From Rhynchospora pubera (Eukaryota > Streptophyta > Magnoliopsida > Poales > Cyperaceae): a stretch of DNA of 64,000 nt. The stretch lies in contig CM051461.1 in NCBI GenBank assembly GCA_028095005.1, positions 161,668,574 to 161,732,573 of the forward strand, in the 5' to 3' direction. The notes under the pieces are model-generated. The model was given only the letters and a program-made list of their open reading frames with translations. It ran no database searches and was not told the DNA's origin. This document shows, in pieces, positions 37,616 through 47,701 of the stretch (positions within the stretch are counted from its first letter, which is position 1; each line of letters begins with the position of its first letter). A program made the position numbers and the translations under genes.

Positions 37616-37636
37616 GGCTAGCCCAATTTGCTAGCC
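37616..37636 (+). other. GGCTAGCC double box, CACTA-3 centre
   Basis: Same 21-bp sequence as 34768-34788, followed by GAATTGGTACCAGATTGGTACC. It stands upstream of gene 2 as the other copy does upstream of gene 1. Confidence 0.85.
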
Positions 37637-38097
37637 GAATTGGTACCAGATTGGTACCCAATTTACATTAAACACATGCAGCATATCACACATATATCAA
37701 ACATATATATAATCATGCATATTACACAAACAATAAACAAAGTATTTAGTTTGCCTCACAAGTATCAATCAAATCAGAATCTCAATATCAGAATCGTACA
37801 ATATCAGAATCTCAATATCATTAATAGCTTAGATAGAAGTGCTTGGTTTGTCTTAAATTTGGTCAGAACGTACCTGAATCATCAATATCAGAATCTCAAT
37901 ATCAGAACACCTGAATCAAGTTGTAGTCTTCCGAAGAGGTGCTTGGTTTGTCTTAAATTTGGTCATAATTGTCGGAAAACTTCTTCAATTCTTCCTTTAA
38001 TCTCTTTGCCTTCTCCTCTCCCTCCCCCATCTATTAATACTCAATCCCCTCTTGCTGCCTCTTCCACTTCTCCTCCTTTTTAGTTCTTTCTTCAGAT

Positions 38098-39018
38098 ATG
38101 GCAAACCTTCATGATTGGCAATTTGTGCCTATGAACAGTGCTGCTGAGTTTGAAGATCTCAGACCTGATCATTTAAATGTGTTTTACTCTCCTATACAAG
38201 ATCTTGACCCTGAAAATGAAGTTCTGCACAGAGCGGCGATTGTTACATTCCAAGCAGAAGGATTACTTCCGCCTGATCTTGAGCACCGCTTGGGATTCAG
38301 ACTTGCACGTCAGTTTGGTTTTGCAGTTCACCAGTATCGTCTCTCTCCAGTGCACCCAACCTCTGGAGATTTTCTTCTGGTTTGCCCAAATCAAGGGGTC
38401 AGGAATGAAATCTGCAGCCTAGGTGTCATTTACCTGCAGAATGTTAGATTGGTTCTAACAAGGTGGACTGAGCGTGCTGGTACAGTTTATGAACCTCCTC
38501 TTTATCGTACCAGAATCAGAATTACTGGTCCCCCTCTTCATCTCTGGAATAGAAGTGCCATTAACATGCTGGTGTCTGGGTTTGGTTATCCAATTTTCAC
38601 TGCTCCTCACTTCTCTGATGGGATCTTCCTTCATTTGCGTTTGCTTATTAAAGGAGCTCATCCCTCAGAGATCCCTCATCATTTGGTTATCTCTGCAGAC
38701 CCTCGAGCTGCCAGAGCTAGGGTACATATTGAAGGTTTTGAACAAGTTGGAGGGCCCACTGAACCACCTTTTGTAGGCCCCGGCAGGCCTTGGGTGCCTC
38801 CTCCACCTCCTCCACCACCTCCTCCACCACCATCGACTGACACCGATTCAACTTCTACTGAATCAACTTCTGTTGCTCCTCCTACTGGATCAGCTTCTGG
38901 TGTCTCCTTGCCAGTACATTGTGCTACTGGTGATCCCTTTTTAGCCATTGCCTCTTCAAGTTTTCTGCCTTGGTTCTTTAATGCTATTAATGCCTCCTTT
39001 AATGTACAACAGTTCTAA
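38098..39018 (+). CDS. CACTA-3 gene 2: DUF4283-like protein with polyproline
   Basis: An uninterrupted 306-residue frame from ATG 38098 to TAA. Residues about 30-220 have the hallmarks of the DUF4283/RRM-like family: RAAIVTFQAEG, LARQFGF, then DFLLVCPNQGVRNEICSLG, RTRIRITGPPLHLWNRSAINMLVSGFG and ARARVHIE. Residues about 233-245 are a run of twelve prolines, followed by a Ser/Thr-rich stretch and a hydrophobic C-terminal end (FLPWFFNAINASFN). Its upstream region holds a duplicated block (TGCTTGGTTTGTCTTAAATT at about 37838 and 37939). Gene 1 has the same domain type at low similarity, and the DNA around both genes is duplicated. The two may therefore be diverged copies. Biological role unknown. 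Confidence 0.7.
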   Translation: MANLHDWQFVPMNSAAEFEDLRPDHLNVFYSPIQDLDPENEVLHRAAIVTFQAEGLLPPDLEHRLGFRLARQFGFAVHQYRLSPVHPTSGDFLLVCPNQGVRNEICSLGVIYLQNVRLVLTRWTERAGTVYEPPLYRTRIRITGPPLHLWNRSAINMLVSGFGYPIFTAPHFSDGIFLHLRLLIKGAHPSEIPHHLVISADPRAARARVHIEGFEQVGGPTEPPFVGPGRPWVPPPPPPPPPPPPSTDTDSTSTESTSVAPPTGSASGVSLPVHCATGDPFLAIASSSFLPWFFNAINASFNVQQF

Positions 39019-39371
39019 GTGCTTCTTCTCTTTGTCTTAAATTTTTTGTTTAGCTCTGTATGCTTTATGGCTGTAATCCTTAAATTTTCTTCTTGGAATA
39101 TCAACAAAGAGCATTCTTCTTTACTTTGCCTTCACTCTCTTCCTTTTCTCACCTGATCTGTGTATTATTGCTAGCTACTACTTGATGACGTTTACTATAT
39201 GAACGAAATTGATGCCTATATATATTCAAATTATTAACGAAATGCAAAATAATTTAAATAAAGAGGAGTTCATGAAAATATACTTTGAACTTCTGATCCG
39301 TTTGAATGTTGAAAAGTGCGCGCGACTGAGAGTTAGATGAGTGAGGATGATATTTTATTTATACATAACCT

Positions 39372-39690
39372 TTCTGTAACGGTTATTTCCAAATAACCGT
39401 TACAGAATCACTAAAAAAATAAAAACAAAATTATTTGCCTCTATGTAACGGTTGTTGGATAATAACCGTTACAGAATATAATAAATCTGTAACGGTTATT
39501 ATCCAACAACCGTTACAGAAGGTTGATGCATTTTTTTTCCTGACCATGACGGAAATGTTATTACGGTTGTTTCATAATAACCGTTACAGATTTGTGGCGC
39601 CTATTTTCCCGCCTAATGTCTCACTATTCTGTAACGGTTATTTCAATAACCGTTACAGAAGTGCCGTTACAGAAGGTCCTTTTTCCCGTA
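39372..39690. repeat. CACTA-3 right subterminal hairpins
   Basis: Five or so hairpins of the same CTGTAACGGTTATT type, including 39372-39405, 39443-39475, 39486-39518 and 39628-39660, end at AGAAGGTCCTTTTTCCCGTAG. One hairpin has TTGTTGG in place of TTATT. Confidence 0.88.
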
Positions 39691-39921
39691 GTGTATATCA
39701 GTATATGGGAACGCAGCTGCTTGTTTATTCATTAATTTTTTACCGTAATTGACGTGTAGCTGTGTAGGACAAGTGGACAGCAATGATAAGACAGGTGTAT
39801 TTAACTAATAAGTAATAATTCGAAATCCGTTCAACTCAGAAACATTTGTTATATTAAATATAAGGCACTGAATATTAGAATATAGCTTGATGCGGCCATT
39901 AATAGAAGAAAGAAAATTTAC

Positions 39922-40278
39922 CCTGTGAAAACCACCCATGGAGTTGTTTTTCTGTTGACAGATGCCAGATCAGCATTTATCCAGGTATACTAGATATATT
40001 CACAAAACAAGAACAATTAGGTTTGGAAAACAAAATTGAAAAAGTATATTTCGAATAAAAATATAATGAATGATATTAAGGTAATTTGTACTTGTTCTGA
40101 ACCAGAAGTAAAGTCATGCTCTGTTGAAATCACTGTGAAGTGTACCGGCCCTTGTTCAATTGAGTACCATGGTTTGTCCGTTGCAGAAACAGGCATTTGA
40201 AAATATGTTCCATATGGCACTCCACACTCACCACCTGAGTCGGTCAAAGAATAAAATGATCCTGAACCAGGATAATCC
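39922..40278 (-). pseudogene. Purple acid phosphatase fragment, two exons
   Basis: Plant purple acid phosphatases are secreted metallophosphoesterases. The minus-strand exon 40278-40092 reads DYPGSGSFYSLTDSGGECGV, then YFQMPVSATDKPWYSIEQGP and VHFTVISTEHDFTSGSEQ, the conserved core of the PAP27/PAP1-like group. The exon 39989-39922 continues YTWINADLASVNRKTTPWVV then FTG. AG acceptors and GT donors border both exons and the phase is right. Upstream exons stop at a Mutator-like element (40300) and downstream exons at CACTA-3 (39693); I see no further PAP sequence nearby. The two exons carry no lesion themselves, so the gene was broken or is a captured or duplicated fragment. Confidence 0.85.
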
Positions 40279-40299
40279 CTGTAAATATATTATAATTTA

Positions 40300-41141
40300 G
40301 GAATAATTAGATTTATGCCACTACAAAAAGCAGTTAATTTGAGAAATGCCATTGCTAAATTACTAATTAGATTTATGCCACTATGATTTTTCTTAAATTA
40401 GTTTTATGCCATTATTTTTTCTAAAAACATAATAAATTCCATAAATACCATCACCATATCTGTCATTATTTTAGAAAATTCCCAAATTACCCTAATTTAA
40501 TTATTCATTTTCCTCTTCTTCCCTCCATAATTTTGGTCTCTAATGGTGAAAGGAAAAAAATAACACGGAACACCGTATATGACAATTAACAACCTCACAA
40601 CTTTGAACTAAAAAAAGTAATAAATTCAAAATTCAAAATCATATGATTCATGTTATGTCAATATAAAATATTATAAAAAAAAATGCCTATTGACTATGTC
40701 TATGTTCTTCCCTCCTTAACAGGGTATAACATATAAAATAAAAAACTTTTCACGTCGACACTTGATATAAAAAGAATTTTACAATTGATATGCTATCCAT
40801 CCTTTAAACTTTTCACGTCTCTTCGTGCTTAATTTGTATTATTCATTATTTTTCTTCATTTAAATACAAGACGTGAAATTTCAAAGAAATCGAGAGCTCC
40901 AAACCTAGGACACAGGCGTTGAAGGAGAAAGGATATTTGTAGTTTAGAAGAGTATAATAATTGTATCAATCGATCAATGGTATAGAAATATTTTTTTTAA
41001 AAGGGTAAAATTGGTAAATCAATTTTTCTGTGGCAAAAATCTAATATTTACTTTTTCGCAGTGGCATAAAACTAATTTGTCATTTAGTGATGGCATTTTA
41101 CTAATTTCAACTTTTCGCAGTGGCATAAACCTAATTAACCC
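40300..41141. mobile_element. Mutator-like foldback element, 842 bp
   Basis: Starts GGAATAATTAGATTTATGCC and ends with the inverse (GGGTTAATTAGGTTTATGCC on the other strand), with arms of about 150 to 200 bp. The left flank is TATAATTTA (40291-40299). The right flank is the same 9 bp once MITE B is removed: TAT at 41142-41144, then AATTTA after 41378. A 9-bp duplication and long arms are the Mutator signature. No transposase inside. It sits within the broken phosphatase locus. Confidence 0.85.
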
Positions 41142-41144
41142 TAT

Positions 41145-41375
41145 GGGTGTGTTTGGATAGCCCGGGAATAGGAAATAGGAATAAAGAATTTCGGTTTGCG
41201 TGTTTATTCTTATTCTTGTGCAACCCAAACAACTCAAGAATAAGGAATAAGGGCCCTTATTTCTATACTAACAAAACCATGGTATAAGAATAAGGAATAA
41301 GGATAAGCACGCAAATCGAAATTCCTTATTCCTATTCTCTATTCCCGGCTTATTCCGTTGCATCCAAACACACCC
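41145..41375. mobile_element. MITE family B (231 bp) inside the Mutator target duplication
   Basis: Perfect 12-bp ends GGGTGTGTTTGG / CCAAACACACCC with TAT on both sides (41142-41144, 41376-41378). The interior contains GAATAAGGAATAAG and ATTCCTTATTCCTATTC, giving a long foldback. The ends are shared with family A, but the interior is unrelated. Confidence 0.88.
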
Positions 41376-41473
41376 TATAATTTAATATATGTCAAAGATG
41401 TCAAATAATGTAATTCAAATGCCATCGCTTTGGCACGTATATGTACCATTGTGAAGGTTGGATAATTGATGTA

Positions 41474-41896
41474 TGAGTTTAGCTATGGTGAGTCGCGACT
41501 CACGGACCCTCCGGTGAGTCGCGACTCACGGACCCTCCGGTGAGTCGCGACCAATACTCCTAGATCTAGATCAAAATGACCGATCCAAACCGTCCAATAT
41601 CATCTCCCTATTGAAATCTCCATGCAAACCAAATTTTTTTTTCGAAATTTTTAAGTATTTTTTTCGGATTTTTAAAAACTGATGTTTTTGAATGGTTCAG
41701 AACCAATTAGATTAACGATTTTCTAAAATTTCAAAAAAAATACTTAAAAATTTCGAAAAAATGAAAAATTGGGTTTGCACGGAGATTTCAATAGGGAGAT
41801 CATATTGGACGGTTTGGATCGGTCATTTTGATCTAGATCTAAGAGTATTGGTCGCGACTCATCGGAGGGTCCGTGAGTCGCGACTCACCGTAGCTA

Positions 41897-41900
<4 letters not shown>
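41474..41900. mobile_element. TA-flanked inverted-repeat element E7
   Basis: Left end GTTTAGCTATGGTGAGTCGC, right end its inverse (GTTTAGCTACGGTGAGTCGC), with tip palindrome GTGAGTCGCGACTCAC. On the left the tip unit (GTGAGTCGCGACTCACGGAC plus CCTCCG) is tandemly duplicated. Arms hold CTCCTAGATCTAGATCAAAA and GATCCAAACCGTCCAATAT. It is followed directly by (TA)n. Confidence 0.87.
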
Positions 41901-41962
<62 letters not shown>

Positions 41963-42029
41963 ATGTTTATTATTTGAAACCTAAGTTTGGTTTCACTTTA
42001 TAATACACGCCCCCCCCCCCCCCCCCCCC
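41901..42029. repeat. (TA)n tract and poly(C) run
   Basis: A TA microsatellite from about 41901 to 41955 abuts E7. About 55 bp later there is an unbroken run of about 20 C residues at 42009-42029. The poly(C) is striking in this AT-rich DNA and could also be an assembly artefact. Confidence 0.85.
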
Positions 42030-42369
42030 GGTATTTGGACATATAAATATTCGACGTATATGCGTTAGAAAAGTATACGCGCTCTTTACTCCTCTGGCTA
42101 CTAATTTTACGTGTAATAAAGATCATGGATGGTCTCAAAAATGCCAATGAAAATTATCTATTTTAATATATATTTAATAGAGTGCCATTTGAAAGATGTC
42201 TCATCGTCAAAGGAAGCAATCAATTGATGGTTTAAAAGGTGGGATCGAAAACGTGATAACTTGACATGGTGACCATAGGGTATCAAGGGATGTCTCTCCA
42301 AATGATGTAATTAAATATATGCCTCCACCAAAGGGTATCGACATTTTATCTATAAATAGCGCTCTTTTT

Positions 42370-42780
42370 CTTTTGTAAAAAAAGTAGTTTGCTCATGACA
42401 CTCTTTCATGGCATCCGCTCATGACATCTTCCCATGGCACCTTTTCATCGTATCTGCAAATAACACTTTTTCATCGTATCTTCTCAATGCAGCTCTACAC
42501 AATCACACATTTATTAAGCTAATTTCAATAATTCTCTACTTATTTATAGACTACATATATTTCCATCAAGTCCTTTCAATGCATATGCTCATGGAATTCT
42601 TTCATGGCATCTGGTCATGACACCCTTCCATAATATTTGAACATGACATCCACCTATAACACCTTTTCACCGCATCCGCTCTTGGCACCTATTGATCGCA
42701 TCTTCTCAATGCACCTCTTCACGCATTTATCAAGCTATTTCCAATAATTCCCACTTAGATTGATAAATAATAATAAACTA
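42370..42780. repeat. Degenerate repeats with a CTCATGRCA/TTTCATGGCATC theme
   Basis: Short blocks such as TTTCATGGCATC, GCTCATGACA, TTTTCATCGTATCT and TCTTCTCAATGCA recur in two arrays, about 42395-42500 and 42570-42715. An AATAATTCYMACTTA-type end closes each array. Not coding. Confidence 0.5.
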
Positions 42781-42821
42781 TATTTTATGTATATATAGTA
42801 CTAGTGCAACCAATGCTTTAT

Positions 42822-43040
42822 GGAGCAACCAATCTATAGAAATGTCAGACGATGACAGTGGGGGAGAAAATTATCCAATGGAACCAATACAACCATATCA
42901 GATTGAGATTAAAGAAGAAAATCAATCTATACAAATGTCAGACACTGAAACTAAATGAGAAAACTGCATTCCAGCCAATGCCTCTTAATCATGAAGATAT
43001 ATTAGATGAAGAATTTGAAGACAAACCGATTATAAAGTAG
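42822..43040 (+). other. Coding-like fragment, unrecognised
   Basis: One frame reads QSIEMSDDDSGGENYPMEPI then QPYQIEIKEENQSIQMSD up to a TGA. A shifted frame continues with EKTAFQPMPLNHEDILDEEF to a TAG at 43038. The phrase QSI(E/Q)MSD appears twice. Acidic, low-complexity protein-like sequence with a frameshift suggests an old gene or transposon fragment. I do not recognise a family. Confidence 0.25.
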
Positions 43041-43473
43041 CAAACTGTGCTTTTCATTTCTATTACTTAGTAAAAATATAATAGTTAATGTACATCTATG
43101 TATAATTTGAATACCTCCCTTATATTATTATAATAAACAATATCACGTGTAAAATATGCAATGGAACAACTATTTAATTTATTATTATTTTCATTTTTTG
43201 ATTCACATTTCACTTCAATTCAATTAGAATTTACAATTTATAATTATTGTTAATTTTCTTTTCTCGTTAAATATCAGTTTATCAAATTATCTTAAATAGT
43301 AAATATATGTTTATAATAGAATCCTTTCCACTAAAATATTTTATTAAAAAAAAATTCATTTCAAAATCATCTATTGACTTGAAAAATTAAGACACAATTT
43401 TTCCATATATTGTTTATAATAAAATTTAATATCGTCAAGCAAAACTCGATATACAAATCTAGATTGTCATATA

Positions 43474-43642
43474 GGGTGTGTTTGGATAGGTGTGGGAAGA
43501 AGGGAAGAAGGAAAGAAGGGAAGAAGTGGGAAGAAGTATTGGGAAGTGTGTAACTTTGTGAAGAGTTTGGATTATTTATAATTTTTTTTTTGCCTTCTTC
43601 CTTCTTCCTTCTTCCTTCTTCCAACCCCATCCAAACAAAGGC
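43474..43642 (+). mobile_element. GA-rich MITE (family A), copy 4
   Basis: 169 bp from GGGTGTGTTTGGATAGGTG to CCAAACAAAGGC with ATA on both sides (43471-43473, 43643-43645). The left 12 bases are identical to the ends of MITE B at 41145. Confidence 0.85.
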
Positions 43643-43645
43643 ATA

Positions 43646-45100
43646 TATCCGTCTCCGATATTTCAAATTTCATAGTACTCATGACCACATCTTTAAATGT
43701 TCTTTAATTTCGTCATTCATTCCGTTGATAAATATTCTCAACTCAAAAGCATGGAAGCTTTTTTTTTTCTTTTTTTTTGTCCTGGTTATATGTAAGAAGT
43801 TCCTCGTAATTAATCTTGTAGATCAGGTCTATCAGATGACCTTTCAACTTGCTAGTTATTATCATTTAAAAGTAGTATATATATAGTTCACATTATGTGG
43901 TAGAGATCGTGTACCAGATTTGCAGTCGGCAATTATGATTTTATGACCAATTTTTGATCTACTGTGGTCCAGACGAGTCAAGTAGTTAATTTCTTAGATA
44001 AAGTTATGCAATTCGTTGCATAGTAAATACTAAATAAAATTATATAAAGCAACTAGGAGTTAAATGTAAAATATAAAATTGCCTACAAACAGAGACACTA
44101 AAAGGTTGAGGAGCCTATATCAAATTCTTCTGCTTGAAAATCATTCTAACATGAGTACGCTAAAACATAATTTTGCATCTTTTTTATTTTATTTTTTTAA
44201 GAGAATTCATTGTGAAAACTTGAGTAAGAAAAAAGAATAAAAAAGTACGAAATTATTTGATGAGGAAGCAATAATTGCATAACGGCAGAATGACTTCCTT
44301 ACAATACTTCGTTTGGCAGCCGCTGTCAAACTTTCGAAAAAAAAGACTTCCTTACAATACTTACTTATAGCAATTAGCTCAAATCAAATTAAAATATTAT
44401 AACAGAATGAATACAATAAAATTGGAATCTAGTTGTGGTGAGTTAATTAATGTGTTTCCGAAAGTTTATGTCATAAAAATAATTTCACACAAAAACTTTA
44501 TTGGCAATTAAGAATTTCTTTAAAACAAATGGATCCTAAAGCATATCAAAATATATATTTTAGTTGCATGTCTTTTGTTCGGCACATAAGCATCTTAAAA
44601 TTAAATAAAATATACATAATTGGATTGTTTTTAAATAATATGGAATATTATTTACAAAGAATATATATATTGATTCACTGTATGGAGAAAAGAGGTCGAA
44701 ATGGAGAATTTCGGAGTGGCGACTTGCTGTACTCTACATTAATTTATTGGATTTATTCGGAAATATATATGTATATGGTCTTATATATATATATAGTAAA
44801 ACTTTAAAATACTATGCATACACATCTTGTCCTTTTTGCTAGAAAATACATTTAAAATAATTTTTCCATGATCGGTCAATACTGACTTGTAGTTCTGTTT
44901 TTCTTATTTGATACTAAAAATAACATGCGTATTTATTGGTCAATAACTCAATGTCTTGCTACTGGACTACTTGTTGTATAAGCAGTTAAGCACCACAAAT
45001 GGAATAACTGCGACAAGGAAAGAGAGGATCCAAGTGGTGCGCGCACTGTACCAATTCTCCAATGAACCGCAGCCAAATTATTTGGCTTCAGATTTAGATT
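43646..45100. other. Upstream region of the Ghd7-like gene
   Basis: AT-rich intergenic sequence with short TA runs and no recognisable gene or complete element. From about 44950 the composition becomes more balanced as the promoter of the next gene is approached. Confidence 0.45.
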
Positions 45101-45110
45101 TGCATTGAAA

Positions 45111-45118
45111 TATAAAAG
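45111..45118 (+). promoter_or_regulatory. TATA box of the Ghd7-like gene
   Basis: TATAAAAG, 246 bp before the start codon, followed by a pyrimidine-rich leader (CTCTTCCTCTCCTCG, CTCTCTCACTCTACCTC) typical of plant 5' untranslated regions. This predicts a start of transcription near 45145. Confidence 0.6.
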
Positions 45119-45363
45119 TAGGGTGCATGGAGAGGAATCCTCCACGTAAGAAAAGCATCCATCGCTCATATCTCTTCCTCTCCTCGCATTGGCTCTCTCA
45201 CTCTACCTCTTTCTCTCATCACCACATACCCATTTTAACCCCCGTCTCCCCAACACACAACCCTAGCTAAAAAACTCACAACACCACTTCCTCCTCTTCC
45301 TTTCTCTCATCCACAGAAAACCCAACTTATAGCACCCTTCCTCCCTTTCCTCTCTCCCTCTCC

Positions 45364-47418
45364 ATGTCAGCATCAATAGATCCACCATGCGATGTTTGCC
45401 GTTCTGCCGGTTACAACACATGCCTACACCGCACGGATCTAAACCGCACAATTCCAATGTTTCCGGAGACAACTGGCGAGCAGTCAGGCCTGCAAGAATT
45501 CCAATTCTTCGGCAATGAAGATTCAGTCGCCTGGCTATTCCAAGATCTACCTCAAACACAGCCTCCACAGGTGTCAGCCAATGAAGAACAGCCACATGCC
45601 ATGCCTGTGTCAAGGTACCTCGATGAATTGCGTATGCCATTCAACCCGGGGCATGGATTGACCTTTGATGTATCGCTCACTAGACATAGTGCCAGCCCGG
45701 CCGAGTCAGTACCAGCCGGATCTATTGATGGTGTTGGGGTTACGCAAACCGCCGCTTCTAGCGCTACTATCGTGAGTGGTTCGGAGCCTCTGATCTCTTT
45801 TGGTTTGTTATGTTTTCTCCCTCACCTCTCCACCCCACAAATCCCTATCTGGCCATTGATGTCAGTTAGCTGATGTAGAAGCTGAGGGGATGCAACTATT
45901 CAACTTGTTTTAGCTTTAGTTTTAAGCTAAAGGGGGACAAAAATTGACTTTTCTTGATCATTCCGTACTAGCTTTAATTTTCTCTTATTTTTTGTGGGCC
46001 TCTTTATTTCTCTAAAGTATATTAATTAGGAAGTGAGGGTAATTTGGGCATTTTAGGTACTCAACTCTGACCTTTGCTAACTCCGATTAGCCACTCATTA
46101 CTGGCTAGCTACTTATCTATCTAATGTTCCATGCCTCTTAATTCGACAATATATAGGATAGAAGATATTGGACAACAAGGCTTTGCCTAATATTGCTTTC
46201 ATTATATATAACTTTCGTTTAGCTTTCTAAACTACAACATAATTCTCCTTCAAAGTTCCTTTGTTTCTTACGATATTGGGGGGACATAATTTCATTCAGC
46301 TGGGAGAGGTCTTCTCTTGATTGTTGTTATGTCCAAATTAAGTTTTTTATTTCTTTAGCAAGATCTTTAGTTGAGGTCTTCGCCATCATAAATATACAGT
46401 AGTATAGTACATATGTACTTCAAAAAGTAGTCAACATATATTGAATCTCTTACAGTTGATGTTTTCATGAAATACCAATGTTTTTTTTTTTGTAAGATAT
46501 GATATGCCGTAATTATTAAGAAGCTGAATTAAATGTCCTACAAATTGACCTCATTTCCACAGAAACATGTCCTAATCCCGTCAAATGACCTTCATTAATT
46601 TTGTTAATATCCCTTGCAAGTAATACACTTAACAATTATTTGGATTAATACTATCGATGTACTACAAAAACCAATCAAATACATCTTCTACGTAAAATAT
46701 TTTTCGCATTTAACATTTTTTTAGAAGCATCTTTATCATAAAATTTCATTAAGTACATTATTAACTCGAATAGAGATCTTCGTACAATAAAAAGAATGTA
46801 CTAACAAACACAACACTTGAATATGTAATCAATACTGTTCATAAGTGTTGATGCATAAAGGCTCCGTTTGGATAGGTGTGGGAAAAAGGGAAGAAGGGAA
46901 GAAGTGGGAAGAAATATTGAAAAGTGTGTAACTTTGTGAAGAGTTTGGATTGTTTATAATTTTTTTTTCTTCCTTCTTTCTTCTTCTTCTTCCTTCTTCC
47001 TATATCCAAATGCACCCAAAATGATTCTTCTACCGATACTGATACTTGTTCAGAAATGATAACATAAAATTATTCTTGTTTCAGCTACTGATATAATTAA
47101 GTTCCTTTCTTACCATAGATGACCTTCTCTACCGTTTTCACTGATGCTTCAAACGGGAACCCTAAGGAGGCAGGTGAGACGACTTCATGCCAAGGTGATC
47201 CAACCATGGAAAGGGAGGCAAAAGTGATGAGGTACAAAGAGAAGAGAAAGAAGAGACGGTATGAGAAGCAAATACGGTATGCCTCTAGAAAGGCATATGC
47301 AGAAATGAGGCCTAGAATAAAAGGTCGTTTTGCAAAAGTGCCAGAGACTAGTCAACCTATGCCCGAACCGCCTCCTTATGATCCAAACCGACTCGACCTT
47401 GGTTGGTTCCGTTCATAG
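45364..47418 (+). CDS. CCT-domain flowering regulator, Ghd7-like, two exons
   Basis: Exon 1 is 45364-45771, the intron 45772-47118 (GTGAGT donor, ATAG acceptor) and exon 2 is 47119-47418; the product is 235 residues. The protein parallels rice Ghd7 along its length: a Cys-rich start (CDVCRSAGYNTC, residues 9-20), EFQFFGNEDSVAWLFQDLP (45-63), GLTFDVSL (98-105), the junction SATI|MTFSTVFTDAS and a complete CCT motif (about 167-211, REAKVMRYKEKRKKRRYEKQ to GRFAKV). The C-terminal end resembles DPNRLDLGWFR. CCT proteins act in the nucleus, where the motif binds DNA with NF-Y subunits. Ghd7 delays flowering under long days and affects height and grain number in rice. Lengths are comparable (Ghd7 is about 257 residues). 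I see no lesion. Family A MITE copy 5 lies in the intron and CACTA-2 begins 627 bp past the stop. Confidence 0.9.
46860..47017 (+). mobile_element. GA-rich MITE (family A), copy 5, in the Ghd7-like intron
   Basis: 158 bp from GGCTCCGTTTGGATAGG to CCAAATGCACCC, with AAA on both sides (46857-46859, 47018-47020). It lies 101 bp before the splice acceptor, in the same orientation as copy 1. Confidence 0.87.
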
Positions 47419-47701
47419 ACAAACCTCTTCTGCAAAGGTTGTTTTCAGGCATTCCTAGCAGATATGATGTAGTTATTTTGTTGACTCCTTTATTACCAGA
47501 GAAGATGATTCGATTCAGCTTTGTGGATATAAGCGTTCGTATGCTCATGGTTGGTGCTGAAAGCCAGTTGACAAGGCATTCTCTCCATGGAGGAGGGCAT
47601 AACAGTGTCAAATCCTATGAGAAGGTTTGTGGTTGAAGGACTAATTGACATAGTTTACGTTAGATTAGCCCATTAATTAGCATGCCCTTTGAGAGAAAAG
47701 G

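Larger units (their letters stand above)
34297..39693. mobile_element. CACTA-3: transposase-less element with two cargo genes
   Basis: 5,397 bp starting CACTACGCGAAA and ending in the inverted match (CACTACGGGAAAAAGG read inward). The duplication TAT lies on both sides (34294-34296, 39694-39696). Subterminal zones hold many TCTGTAACGGTTATT / AATAACCGTTACAGA hairpins. There is no trace of TNP2 or Transposase_24. Instead two intact plus-strand genes are present (35063-36586 and 38098-39018), separated by another block of the same hairpins. The flanking duplicated unit gives an empty-site comparison confirming the insertion. Confidence 0.93.

Noticed and set aside
37628..38083. 151-codon open frame before CACTA-3 gene 2
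   Set aside because: Covers the GGCTAGCC box and duplicated leader sequence, with no domain and repeated short phrases; more likely the untranslated leader of gene 2.
45127..45267. Upstream open reading frame of the Ghd7-like gene
   Set aside because: An ATG at 45127 opens 46 codons, but it lies only about 10 bp after the TATA box, so it is probably upstream of the transcription start.
45263..45640. 125-codon minus-strand frame over the Ghd7-like first exon
   Set aside because: Antisense of a gene supported by family motifs, splice sites and a CCT domain.
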